Shown here: positions 56,617 to 64,000 of the stretch, piece by piece | Position numbering within the stretch: position 1 is the stretch's first letter | Layout of the letters: every line of letters begins with the position of its first letter | From: Microbacterium sp. | GTDB lineage: Bacteria; Actinomycetota; Actinomycetes; Actinomycetales; Microbacteriaceae | Assembly (NCBI GenBank): GCA_031277885.1 | Contig: JAITLM010000193.1 | Span: forward strand, 29,237-93,236 | Length of the DNA: 64,000 nucleotides | Direction: 5' to 3' | Translations under genes and position numbers: made by a program | The notes under the pieces: model-generated | Told to the model about the DNA's origin: nothing | What the model saw: only the letters and a program-made list of their open reading frames with translations | Database searches by the model: none

Positions 56617-58028
56617 GGCCGATCGGATCCCGGCGCGGTCCACCCCTCGTCCGGCGCCGGTGCGACCCCAGGGCTCTGCGGCGCCGGTGGGATCGGGGCG
56701 GGCGGCGCGGGGGGCGTCGCCGGAGCGGCGGAACCCGGCGGCGGCGCGGCCGGAGCGGGGGCGGGCGGCGCGGCCGGATACGCCGGAGGAGCAGCCGGAT
56801 AGGCGGGCGGCGCGACCGGGTAGCCCGCGGGCATGGTCGGGTAGCCCTGCGGCGCAGGCGCCCCGGCATAGCCCTGCGGTGCGGGATGACCCGGAACAGG
56901 GCCGGGCGGCACCGGATACGGCACGGCGGTCGGAGCGGGGCGGAAGCCGGCGCGCACGGCCCTGGCGGGATCCACCCGGAACGGGTCGGTCCCGTCGTCG
57001 TAGCCGGCCGCACGGCGCTCCATGGTCGCCATCAGATCCTGATCCAGGCCCTCGTACCGCATCCGGCAGTCGATGAAGACCAGCGCACCGGCCGTGGCCT
57101 GCACCACGGAGCTGATCGACTGCAGCACGACGACGAGGACCTGGGTGATCACGAGGCCCACGACCATGCTCACGCTGAGGGAGAGCTCGGTGCTGCCCGT
57201 GGGGTTGAGCACGGGGCCGAAGAGCGAGGTGATCAGGCCGCCGATCCCGCTGATCGCCTGCGTTCCGACGTACATGATCGCGCCGATGAGGAACACGATC
57301 CCGAAGGCGAACCAGAACCGCCCGCGGGTGAGCCGCCAGGAGCGGACGATCGCCGCGCGCACTCCGGCGCCCTCGAGCACCAGGAGTGAGGGCACGAGCA
57401 TGAGCTTGGTGCCGATCCAGACCGAGAGCACCACGAACCCGGCCATTCCGGCCAGCATCGCGATGATCGCGAAGGCGATGCCGGGGCCGTCGAAGCCCGT
57501 CGGCACGGCGATCGCGACGAACGGCACGCCGATGATGAGCACGGCGGCGACCACGCCCGCGGCGCCGTAGAGCAGCGTGTAGCCGATGAGGCGCCAGACC
57601 GCCGGCCGCACGCGTCGCCAGAGGACGCCGAGCGTCGCGCTCTCGCGCAGCACCGCCGCGCGCACGTCCGCGGCGACGATGCCCTGCACGATCGCGGTGA
57701 AGGCGACGGAGAACAGGCCCATGAGCAGGCCGGCGAGGCCGATGAACGCCATCGAGCCGAGGTAGAGGGTGAGCCATTCGTCGCTGCCGGGGCGCACGGT
57801 GCTGAGCCGGCTCAGCGTCGCGAAGGACACGGCGCCGATGACCGCGAGCATCACGACCATCACGATCAGCTGCACGACGACGGCGAAGCCGAAGAGCACC
57901 TTGGGGTTGTGCCGCAGGGCCGCGAACGACTTCCCGAGGATCGTGCCGAACCCGAGCGGGCGCAACGGGATCAGTCCGGGTTTGGGCGCGGGGGTCCAGC
58001 CCTGCGCATTCACACTGTGCTGGCTCAC
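56613..58028 (-). CDS. Polytopic membrane protein of the GDPD-membrane-domain type with Pro-rich tail
   Basis: A 471-aa protein with six or more helices between residues 40 and 340, resembling the membrane domain fused to some glycerophosphodiester phosphodiesterases. It starts with a cytoplasmic PLRPLGFGTILGKSFAALRHNPK and carries an EGAGVRAAIVRSWRLTRGRFWFAFG loop. No phosphodiesterase domain is present. The last 110 residues are a Pro/Ala/Tyr-rich tail with GYPxxPPAYPAAPP repeats. The GTG follows GGAGGA; an ATG 36 nt upstream is the alternative. First gene of the operon, divergent from mtrA. Confidence 0.8.
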   Translation of the reverse strand: MSQHSVNAQGWTPAPKPGLIPLRPLGFGTILGKSFAALRHNPKVLFGFAVVVQLIVMVVMLAVIGAVSFATLSRLSTVRPGSDEWLTLYLGSMAFIGLAGLLMGLFSVAFTAIVQGIVAADVRAAVLRESATLGVLWRRVRPAVWRLIGYTLLYGAAGVVAAVLIIGVPFVAIAVPTGFDGPGIAFAIIAMLAGMAGFVVLSVWIGTKLMLVPSLLVLEGAGVRAAIVRSWRLTRGRFWFAFGIVFLIGAIMYVGTQAISGIGGLITSLFGPVLNPTGSTELSLSVSMVVGLVITQVLVVVLQSISSVVQATAGALVFIDCRMRYEGLDQDLMATMERRAAGYDDGTDPFRVDPARAVRAGFRPAPTAVPYPVPPGPVPGHPAPQGYAGAPAPQGYPTMPAGYPVAPPAYPAAPPAYPAAPPAPAPAAPPPGSAAPATPPAPPAPIPPAPQSPGVAPAPDEGWTAPGSDRP

Positions 58029-58140
58029 GAGTCCTCCGGTTCGCGTGTGCGTCCATCGTGTCATACCGCCGCGACGCCCGGATCGGCGACGCGACGGCGC
58101 GGGTGCGGCGCCCTTCGGCCGACTTCCACGGGTCGTGAAG

Positions 58141-58146
58141 TACGCT
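58141..58146 (+). promoter_or_regulatory. Candidate -10 of mtrA
   Basis: TACGCT, predicting a leader of about 75 nt before the mtrA ATG. No clear -35. Confidence 0.3.
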
Positions 58147-58229
58147 GGACCGACGTGGGGGCGCTCATGCGCGCCCACGTCCCGCAAGAGATCCGAACAC
58201 CGCGAGATCCGAAAGACGACTGCCCGCCC

Positions 58230-58910
58230 ATGACCTCACGCATCCTCGTGGTCGATGACGACACGGCCCTGGCCGAGATGATCGGCATCGTGCTGCGCAC
58301 GGAGGGCTTCGAGCCCGTGTTCTGCGCGGACGGCGCGAAGGCCGTGGACGAGTGGCGTGCGCAGCGCCCCGATCTCGTCCTGCTGGATCTCATGCTCCCG
58401 GGCATGGACGGCATCGAGATCTGCACCCGGATCCGCGCCGAGTCGGGCGTTCCGGTGATCATGCTCACCGCCCGCAGCGACACCGCCGATGTGGTCCGCG
58501 GCCTCGAGGTCGGCGCCGACGACTACATGGTCAAGCCCTTCAACCCGAAGGAGCTCGTGGCCCGCATCCGCACCCGGCTGCGTCCCACCCCGCAGTCGAC
58601 CAGCGAGGTGCTGCGCATCGGGGACCTGACGATCGACGTCGACGCGCACGAGGTGCGCCGCGGAAGCGCCCCGATCGCGCTCACGCCGCTCGAGTTCCAG
58701 CTTCTCGTCGCCCTGGCCTCCAAGCCGCAGCAGGTCTTCTCCCGCGAGATGCTGCTCGAGCAGGTCTGGGGCTACCACTACAAGGCCGACACCCGGCTCG
58801 TGAACGTGCACGTGCAGCGCCTGCGCGCCAAGGTCGAGGTCGACCCGGACAACCCGCGCATCGTCACGACCGTGCGCGGCGTCGGATACCGCGCGGGGAG
58901 CGTGGTCTGA
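58230..58910 (+). CDS. mtrA: Response regulator MtrA
   Basis: OmpR-type response regulator for the essential MtrAB system that couples cell-wall homeostasis, division and osmotic response in actinobacteria. Of 226 aa, the receiver domain has acidic VVDDD near the start, phospho-acceptor Asp53 (LLDLMLPGMDG), Thr80 and Lys102. The winged-helix DNA-binding domain carries LTPLEFQLLVALASKPQQVFSREMLLEQVWGY and ends VRGVGYRAG. The order mtrA-mtrB-lpqB is diagnostic. The ATG at 58230 matches family N-termini; the longer open frame upstream has no homologous sequence. Confidence 0.96.
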   Translation: MTSRILVVDDDTALAEMIGIVLRTEGFEPVFCADGAKAVDEWRAQRPDLVLLDLMLPGMDGIEICTRIRAESGVPVIMLTARSDTADVVRGLEVGADDYMVKPFNPKELVARIRTRLRPTPQSTSEVLRIGDLTIDVDAHEVRRGSAPIALTPLEFQLLVALASKPQQVFSREMLLEQVWGYHYKADTRLVNVHVQRLRAKVEVDPDNPRIVTTVRGVGYRAGSVV

Positions 58911-58979
58911 CCCGCGTGCGGGTCGCGCCGACGCCTCCGCCGAGAAGAAGCGGCCCCTGCCGATGCTGAAAGTCCGCCG

Positions 58980-60653
58980 ATGACGAACACCGTGGCGCTC
59001 GCCAACGCGGCGGTGCGCGGAATGCGCGGCGGCGGGCGCCGCACGGCGCAGCTGTGGCGGCAGTCGCTGCGGTTCCGCACGATGGTGATCGCCCTCGCCC
59101 TGACCAGCATCGCGGTGCTGGTGACCTGCGTGGCGATGGCGCTCGCGGTGCAGAACAACCTCTGGGCGTCGCGGAAGGACCAGGCGCTCAAGGACGCGAT
59201 GCGCGCGGCGAACTCCGCGCAGTCGCTGCTGTACTCGGCCGACACCCAGGGCAACCGCACCGCGCTGACCAGCCTCATGCGCGACGTCAGCGTGCAGGTC
59301 CAGTCGGTCTCGGCATCCCCGCTGTACGGCGTGATCTCGCTCGGCTCGCAGGCCGGCGTCGGATTCACCCAGACCGGCTTCAGCCAGGAGCTCGTCTCGG
59401 ATCAACTGACGCAGCGCGTCACGAAGGACGCCACCAAGCAGTGGTGGCAGCCGGTCGCGCTGCGCGACGCCGATGGCGCCGTCCACGCCGGGATCCTGGT
59501 CGGCCAGCAGCTCAACGTCCCGGATGCGGGCGCGTACGCGCTGTACATCGCATACGACCTCGCCGACACCGAGCAGACCCTCGTGCTCGTGCAGTCGAGC
59601 CTGTGGATCGCGGGGATCGTGCTCGTCGCCCTGATCGGCGTGATCGCCTGGTTCTCGCTGCGCACCGTGGTGCAGCCGATCACCGAGGCCGCGGAGTCCA
59701 GTGCCCGTTTCGCCGGCGGCGACTTCGACGTGCGCCTGCCCGTGCGCGGGCAGGACGAGCTGGCGACCCTCGGGCGGTCCTTCAACGCGATGGCGGACAG
59801 CATCGAGGCGCAGATCAAGGAGCTCGGCGAGCTCTCGCTCGTGCAGCAGCGCTTCGTCTCGGACGTCTCGCACGAGTTGCGCACGCCGCTCACGACCATC
59901 CGGCTGGCCGCCGAGATGCTCAACGACCGTCGCGACGAGTTCGATCCGACGACCGCGCGCACCGCGGAGCTGCTGCAGACGCAGGTGCACCGCTTCGACA
60001 CCCTGCTCGCGGACCTGCTGGAGATCAGCCGCTACGACGCCGGATCCGTGCAGCTGGAGACCGAGGCGGTGAGCCTCGCGCACCTCGCGGAGGACATGGT
60101 CGACGAGATGCGCCCGCTCGCCGAGACGCATGACACGGAACTGCGCTTCGTGGCCCCCGGCGGGCACACGCCGGTGGATCTCGATCCGCGCCGGGTGCGC
60201 CGCATCCTGCGCAATCTCGTCGGGAACGCGATCGAGCACGGCGAAGGGCATCCCATCGTCATCACGGTCGACAGCAGCCAGAACGCGGTCGCCGTCGGCG
60301 TGCGGGATCGGGGCATGGGCATGACCCCGGAGGACGCGGAGCGCGTGTTCGACCGGTTCTGGCGGGCCGACCCTTCGCGCAAGCGCACGATCGGCGGCAC
60401 CGGGCTCGGGTTGTCGATCGCCCTGGGAGACGCACGACTGCACCGGGGCACCCTGACGGTGTGGTCGCAGCCGGGGGAGGGCACCAACTTCGTGCTGACC
60501 CTTCCGCGCGGATCCCGCCCGCTCGACGGGGCGTCGCCCGTGCCCCTGGAGCCGGTCGAGGCGATCGCCGAGATCGGCGTCACGACGGCGCCGATCGTCC
60601 AGCCGAGCGATGCACGGCCGGTGCCCCCGGCGGACCCGCAGGAGGAGTCATGA
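58980..60653 (+). CDS. mtrB: Sensor histidine kinase MtrB
   Basis: A 557-aa membrane kinase. The first helix (about 33-55) and second (about 205-225) enclose an extracytoplasmic sensor domain; a HAMP domain follows. The phospho-acceptor is His298 in FVSDVSHELRTPLTT. The ATPase domain has N-box RNLVGNAIEHGEG, G1 RDRGMGMTPED and GGTGLGLSIALGD. It phosphorylates MtrA and interacts with LpqB. It lies 69 nt after mtrA and overlaps lpqB by 4 nt. Confidence 0.96.
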   Translation: MTNTVALANAAVRGMRGGGRRTAQLWRQSLRFRTMVIALALTSIAVLVTCVAMALAVQNNLWASRKDQALKDAMRAANSAQSLLYSADTQGNRTALTSLMRDVSVQVQSVSASPLYGVISLGSQAGVGFTQTGFSQELVSDQLTQRVTKDATKQWWQPVALRDADGAVHAGILVGQQLNVPDAGAYALYIAYDLADTEQTLVLVQSSLWIAGIVLVALIGVIAWFSLRTVVQPITEAAESSARFAGGDFDVRLPVRGQDELATLGRSFNAMADSIEAQIKELGELSLVQQRFVSDVSHELRTPLTTIRLAAEMLNDRRDEFDPTTARTAELLQTQVHRFDTLLADLLEISRYDAGSVQLETEAVSLAHLAEDMVDEMRPLAETHDTELRFVAPGGHTPVDLDPRRVRRILRNLVGNAIEHGEGHPIVITVDSSQNAVAVGVRDRGMGMTPEDAERVFDRFWRADPSRKRTIGGTGLGLSIALGDARLHRGTLTVWSQPGEGTNFVLTLPRGSRPLDGASPVPLEPVEAIAEIGVTTAPIVQPSDARPVPPADPQEES

Positions 60654-62383
60654 GAATCGGACGGATCCTGCGCGGTGCGGCGATCGCGCTCGCCCTCCTC
60701 GGGCTGACGGCCTGCGCGTCGCTGCCGGTCACGGGGGACGTGCGCCCGGGCCTCGCCGCGCAGCAGAGCGACGGCGGCTCGGATCTCGCCTTCGTGCCGC
60801 AGGGCCCCTCGAACGGCATGGATCCCAAGGACATCGTCCGTGGCTTCATCGATGCGGCCTCGAGCCCCAAGGACAGCTGGGGCATCGCGCGGCAGTTCCT
60901 CACCTCCGACGAAGCGCAGAAGTGGAAGCCCGACCTGGGGGTCACGATCGACACCGGACCCGCCGAGCGCCGCTTCGACGTGCCGGAGGTCCCGAAGGAG
61001 GCCACCTCGACCAGCGTGCACCTCGCGCTGCAGCAGACCGGTGCGGTCGACGAGACGGGCGCCTACTCCGGAGCCCCCGTGAACCGCGCGGCGGAGCTGA
61101 TGTTCACGCTCGCCAAGAACAAGGACGGCCAGTGGCGCATCTCGGCGGCGCCGGACGGCATCGTGCTGGACGCGGACTCGTTCGCCGCCGTCGACGTCTT
61201 CGCCCCCTACGTGCTGCAGTACTTCGACCCGACCTGGACCTACCTGGTGCCCGATGTGCGCTGGTTCCCGAAACGGGAGAACACCGTCAGCCGGATCGTG
61301 CAGTCCCTCGTCAGCGGCAAGCCCAGTCCCTGGCTGACCGGGGCCGTGCGCACCGCCTTCACGGGGGACGTCGCACTCGGCCGCAATGCGGTCACACTCG
61401 ACTCCCAGGTCGCCGAGGTCGCGCTCAACGACGTCGGGGGCAACTCCGATCCGGTCACGCTCGAGCGCATGCGCACCCAGCTCGAGCGCAGCCTGAGCGG
61501 CGTCGGAGTGCTGCAGGTCAGGCTCACGTCCTCGGGGCGCGATCTGAACGCGGGATCCTTCCCGGTCGCCCCGACCACGGTCGACCCGCGCCCGCTCGTG
61601 CTCACGGACAAGGGATTCGGCTATCTGGCCGGGGGCGAGCTCGCCCCGATCGCCGGCGTCTCGGTGCCCTTGGCGACCTTCCCCGAGCCGATCGCCGCGA
61701 TCCGCGCGGCGAGCGGTGCGCAGCGCGTGGCCGTGCAGGGGGCGAGCGGCGTCGTCTACGCGGTCAGCGACGGCAGGATCGACGAGATCGACGGGCGTCC
61801 GGGGCTCATCCCGCCGGCCCTGGATCCGTTCGGATACATCTGGACCGTGCCCCGCACCTCGCCCTCGTCGATCCTCGCCTGGTCGAATTCCAGCTCGGGC
61901 TCGGCTTCCGCTTCGCGCTCGATCCCCGGCCCCTCCGACGCGGGGCAGATCACGGCGATGGCGGTGAGCAGGGACGGCGCCAGGCTCGCCATGGCGGTGA
62001 GCGCGAACGGGCAGGTCCGCATCGAGGTCGTCTCGATCACGCGCGACGACCGTGGCGCGCCCACGGCGATCGGCTCGGCGGATCCGAACGTGATCGCCTG
62101 GCCGGCCGCGGCGCTCGATCTCGCCTGGCTGGACGACACGACCGTGGGCGTGCTCGCGACCGACGGGTCGTCCCCTCTGCTGCGCCAGCAGCAGGTCGGC
62201 GGACCGGGGAAGAGCGTCGACGTGCCGGAGGCGACCCAGGCGATCGCGCCGGCCTCGCCGACCACCGCTGTGCAGTTGTTCGGCAACGGCGTGCTGTGGG
62301 TGCGCAGCGGGCCGGCCCCCACACAGGTCAGCACGAGCGTCAAGGTGCTCGCCGTGCAGCTCGGCGGGCAGCCCGGCGGCTGA
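60650..62383 (+). CDS. lpqB: Lipoprotein LpqB
   Basis: A 577-aa lipoprotein that modulates MtrB. The signal peptide ends in lipobox LTAC with lipidated Cys22. A GerMN-type domain occupies about 190-320 and a beta-propeller-like region makes up most of the rest (ITAMAVSRDGARLAMAVS, for example). The Ser-rich stretch NSSSGSASASRS near 425 is a flexible insert. The start is the ATG overlapping the mtrB stop; GGAGGA precedes it. Confidence 0.94.
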   Translation: MRIGRILRGAAIALALLGLTACASLPVTGDVRPGLAAQQSDGGSDLAFVPQGPSNGMDPKDIVRGFIDAASSPKDSWGIARQFLTSDEAQKWKPDLGVTIDTGPAERRFDVPEVPKEATSTSVHLALQQTGAVDETGAYSGAPVNRAAELMFTLAKNKDGQWRISAAPDGIVLDADSFAAVDVFAPYVLQYFDPTWTYLVPDVRWFPKRENTVSRIVQSLVSGKPSPWLTGAVRTAFTGDVALGRNAVTLDSQVAEVALNDVGGNSDPVTLERMRTQLERSLSGVGVLQVRLTSSGRDLNAGSFPVAPTTVDPRPLVLTDKGFGYLAGGELAPIAGVSVPLATFPEPIAAIRAASGAQRVAVQGASGVVYAVSDGRIDEIDGRPGLIPPALDPFGYIWTVPRTSPSSILAWSNSSSGSASASRSIPGPSDAGQITAMAVSRDGARLAMAVSANGQVRIEVVSITRDDRGAPTAIGSADPNVIAWPAAALDLAWLDDTTVGVLATDGSSPLLRQQQVGGPGKSVDVPEATQAIAPASPTTAVQLFGNGVLWVRSGPAPTQVSTSVKVLAVQLGGQPGG

Positions 62384-62471
62384 GCCGACGCGATCGTCCT
62401 GCACGGCCCCGTGCCGGAGCGGATGATGCACTGATCGCGGAAGGCTCCGCCGGACGGTGCGCCGCGGCGCG

Positions 62472-62477
62472 CATACT
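62472..62477 (+). promoter_or_regulatory. Weak candidate -10 for leaderless comF mRNA
   Basis: CATACT, 6 nt (cgcggg), then the ATG at 62484. No Shine-Dalgarno sequence is visible. Confidence 0.3.
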
Positions 62478-62483
62478 CGCGGG

Positions 62484-63176
62484 ATGCCTCAGAAGACACC
62501 GCCCTCAGCCACGGGCGCGCCGGTCGCTCCGCGCTCCGCCGTGCGCCGCCTCGTCCGGGAGATCGCCGACTTCGTCTTCGCCTCGGTGTGCGCCGGGTGC
62601 GGAGCCGCGGGGACGGCGTTGTGCGCTTCCTGCGAGGCCGAGCTCGCGCCGCGCGTGGTGCGTCCCCGGTCCGACGTCGTTCCGCTGCGCGCGGGCCTCG
62701 CCTTCGACGGTGTCGCAGCGTCCGTGCTGCGCGCGGTCAAGGAGGACGGACAGACCTCGCTCATCCGGACCCTGCGGCCGGCGCTCGCCGCGGCCGTGGA
62801 CGACCTGTGCGCGGGAGCGACCGCGCCGCGCCGCATCGACGTCGTGGTGCCGGTGCCCACCACGCGAGCGGCCTTCCGGCGGCGAGGATATCGCGTGCCG
62901 GAGATCCTCGCCCGCGGCACCGGCATCCCGCTCCTGCGCGCGCTGTCCTCTGCGCGCCGGGTGCGCGATCAGCGCGGACTCGGAGCGCGCGAGCGCCGGA
63001 TCAACCTCGCCGGCGGCCTCATCGCGTCCCGCGCCGGAGCGGGAGCGTCGGCGCTGATCGTCGACGACGTGATCACGACCGGCGCGACCTGCGCGGAGGC
63101 CGCCAGAGCGCTCGGAGCGGCAGGCTTCACGGTCGTCGGCGCGGTGGCCGTCGCCGCTACCCTGCGACGCGGATGA
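62484..63176 (+). CDS. ComF family phosphoribosyltransferase-like protein
   Basis: A 230-aa protein with an N-terminal four-cysteine zinc module (CAGCGAAGTALCASCE) and a type I PRTase fold whose PRPP loop is ALIVDDVITTGATCAEA. DVVVPVPTTRAAFRRRGY is the ComF core. In naturally competent bacteria ComF aids uptake of single-stranded DNA; in actinobacteria it stands conserved between lpqB and hpf, and its role is unclear. The ATG at 62484 is preferred over a GTG at 62457. Confidence 0.9.
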   Translation: MPQKTPPSATGAPVAPRSAVRRLVREIADFVFASVCAGCGAAGTALCASCEAELAPRVVRPRSDVVPLRAGLAFDGVAASVLRAVKEDGQTSLIRTLRPALAAAVDDLCAGATAPRRIDVVVPVPTTRAAFRRRGYRVPEILARGTGIPLLRALSSARRVRDQRGLGARERRINLAGGLIASRAGAGASALIVDDVITTGATCAEAARALGAAGFTVVGAVAVAATLRRG

Positions 63177-63220
63177 GTGCCCGGGGAGGAGGCACTCAGG
63201 CCCGGCGCGTTCGGCCTGAG
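63175..63220 (+). other. Two overlapping, mutually exclusive hairpins after comF
   Basis: GAGTGCC (63175-63181) pairs with GGCACTC (63191-63197). CTCAGGCC (63195-63202) pairs with GGCCTGAG (63213-63220). They share 63195-63197, so forming one disturbs the other. It could be a plain terminator pair or an attenuator-like switch. Confidence 0.5.
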
Positions 63221-63262
63221 GAGGCTCGTAGCGGATCCGCACGACACGCAGATGAATTGTGG

Positions 63263-63291
63263 ATGACATGTCGGGGTCGGGCGACTACGGT
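63263..63291 (+). promoter_or_regulatory. Promoter of hpf
   Basis: ATGACA (63263-63268; five of six bases match TTGACA), 17-nt spacer, TACGGT (63286-63291). Transcription would start near 63298, leaving a leader of about 56 nt. Confidence 0.6.
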
Positions 63292-63312
63292 GGGGACTCA
63301 CAAAGGCGACCA

Positions 63313-63338
63313 CGGTCCGCCCTTGGCCGGGCGGACCG
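63313..63338 (+). other. Stable hairpin in the hpf leader
   Basis: CGGTCCGCCC and GGGCGGACCG form a perfect 10-bp stem with loop TTGGCC. It ends 4 nt before the strong ribosome binding site AAGGAGG (63343-63349), so it lies inside the predicted leader transcript. Confidence 0.7.
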
Positions 63339-63354
63339 GAACAAGGAGGTCAGG

Positions 63355-64000
63355 ATGGAAACGAACATCGTCGGTGTCGGAGTCGGCATCAGCGATCGAT
63401 TCCGAGCGGTGGTCGAGGAGAAGACCGCGCGGATCGCGACTATCGCGACGAAGGCTCAGAGCCTGGACGTGAAGGTCACTCATCGTTCCTATCGCGGCGG
63501 TCATGTGGAGGACGAGACCGTCGAACTCACTCTCATCGGCAGGGGCCCGCTGGTCCGCGCGGAGGCTCGCGACGCGGACAAGTTCGTGGCGCTGGACCTC
63601 GCCGTCGACAAGCTCATCGAGCAGGTGCGGCGCGCCAAGGAGCGCCGCATCGACGGCCGGCACCATCCGCGCGGCGCGCGGTTCGAGAAGGGCACCGGCG
63701 AGCTCGCGGGCATCGACGTGCACCCCGTCTCCGCGGACACGCTGCATGCGGTGTCCACCGGCGCGATCCCGACGCTCGAGGTCGAGGAGGAGTACTCCCC
63801 GGTCGTCATCCGCACCAAGAACTTCGATGCGGAGTGGATGACCGTCGAAGAGGCCGTCGATCGCATGGAGCTGGTCGGGCACGACTTCTTCCTCTTCGTG
63901 GACGCGCGCAGCGACCACCCGAGCGTGGTCTACCGCCGCAAGGGCTGGGACTACTGCGTGATCTCGCTCACCACCCAGGCAGCCCCCGCCGAGGAGCTCG
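63355..64000 (+). CDS. hpf: Ribosome hibernation-promoting factor, long form (partial at window edge)
   Basis: Binds 30S subunits and dimerises ribosomes to 100S in stationary phase or stress. The 215 codons present start METNIVGVGVGISDRFRAVV, continue with the HPF/YfiA domain (AKERRIDGRHHPRG at its end), a linker and then the C-terminal dimerisation domain: VVIRTKNFDAEWMTVEEAVDRMELVGHDFFLF and VVYRRKGWDYCVISL. Only a few residues should be missing. The ATG has a near-perfect AAGGAGG 5-6 nt upstream. The gene order lpqB-comF-hpf (then usually secA) is conserved. Confidence 0.95.
   Translation, partial: METNIVGVGVGISDRFRAVVEEKTARIATIATKAQSLDVKVTHRSYRGGHVEDETVELTLIGRGPLVRAEARDADKFVALDLAVDKLIEQVRRAKERRIDGRHHPRGARFEKGTGELAGIDVHPVSADTLHAVSTGAIPTLEVEEEYSPVVIRTKNFDAEWMTVEEAVDRMELVGHDFFLFVDARSDHPSVVYRRKGWDYCVISLTTQAAPAEEL

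Noticed and set aside
58236-60443. Minus-strand open frame of about 735 codons opposite mtrA/mtrB
   Set aside because: MtrA and MtrB are unmistakable; the antisense frame is His/Asp/Arg-rich and motif-free.
60610-63057. Plus-strand alternative frame of about 815 codons across lpqB and comF
   Set aside because: Arg-rich out-of-frame reading; the annotated frame has a lipobox and a ComF PRPP motif.

Overview
The window is a very GC-rich actinobacterial chromosome segment. Gene content and order (whiB2-GT2-DUF5719-metallopeptidase-like-DUF3499; mtrA-mtrB-lpqB-comF-hpf; the MoxR/DUF58/DUF4350/DUF4129 cluster with nearby RDD and SpoIIM genes) fit the order Micrococcales, most likely Microbacteriaceae and probably Microbacterium or a close relative. 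This is inferred from content and synteny only. I annotate 52 protein genes. I see no tRNA, rRNA, CRISPR array or transposase. No gene-free stretch exceeds 300 bases; the largest gaps are 30924-31175, 40389-40598, 58029-58229, 24004-24201 and 63177-63354.

Positions 1-40388 form one large cell-surface polysaccharide island. It supplies activated sugars: galE (UDP-Gal), glf (UDP-Galf), rmlA/rmlB/rmlCD (dTDP-L-rhamnose), gmd/rmd (GDP-D-rhamnose or a related 6-deoxyhexose), and an epimerase that may make dTDP-6-deoxy-L-talose. Assembly genes include about nine glycosyltransferases, among them a GlfT2-like and a GlfT1-like galactofuranosyltransferase and two tandem RgpF-type rhamnan proteins. Export and polymerisation genes include two Wzm/Wzt-type ABC exporters (one ATPase with a C-terminal glycan-recognition domain, one without), a flippase-like protein and two O-antigen-ligase/polymerase-like proteins. 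Decoration genes include two acyltransferases, and there are two paralogous DUF2142 membrane proteins. A secreted protein with a lysozyme-like N-terminal region and four C-terminal repeats (2350-4515) also lies here. The island appears to encode at least two polymers, one rhamnose-rich (about 6-15.5 kb) and one galactofuranose-containing (about 31-37.6 kb plus GlfT2 at 18.6 kb).

Positions 40599-48447 hold conserved actinobacterial genes: WhiB2, a giant membrane GT2 protein, DUF5719, a metallopeptidase-like protein without HExxH, DUF3499, RDD and SpoIIM. Positions 48482-52124 hold an aquaporin with an atypical predicted selectivity filter, katG and fur. The fur promoter carries a perfect 23-bp palindrome. 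A 73-nt near-perfect hairpin separates this cassette from the DUF58-MoxR-DUF4350-DUF4129-membrane protein operon (52299-58028). Divergent from that operon is mtrAB-lpqB, followed by comF and hpf, which runs off the right edge.

A recurrent regulatory theme is a TANNNT -10-like hexamer ending 6-7 nt before the start codon with no proper Shine-Dalgarno sequence, the arrangement expected for leaderless mRNAs. I find it at about a dozen genes, including both ABC exporter operons and fur.
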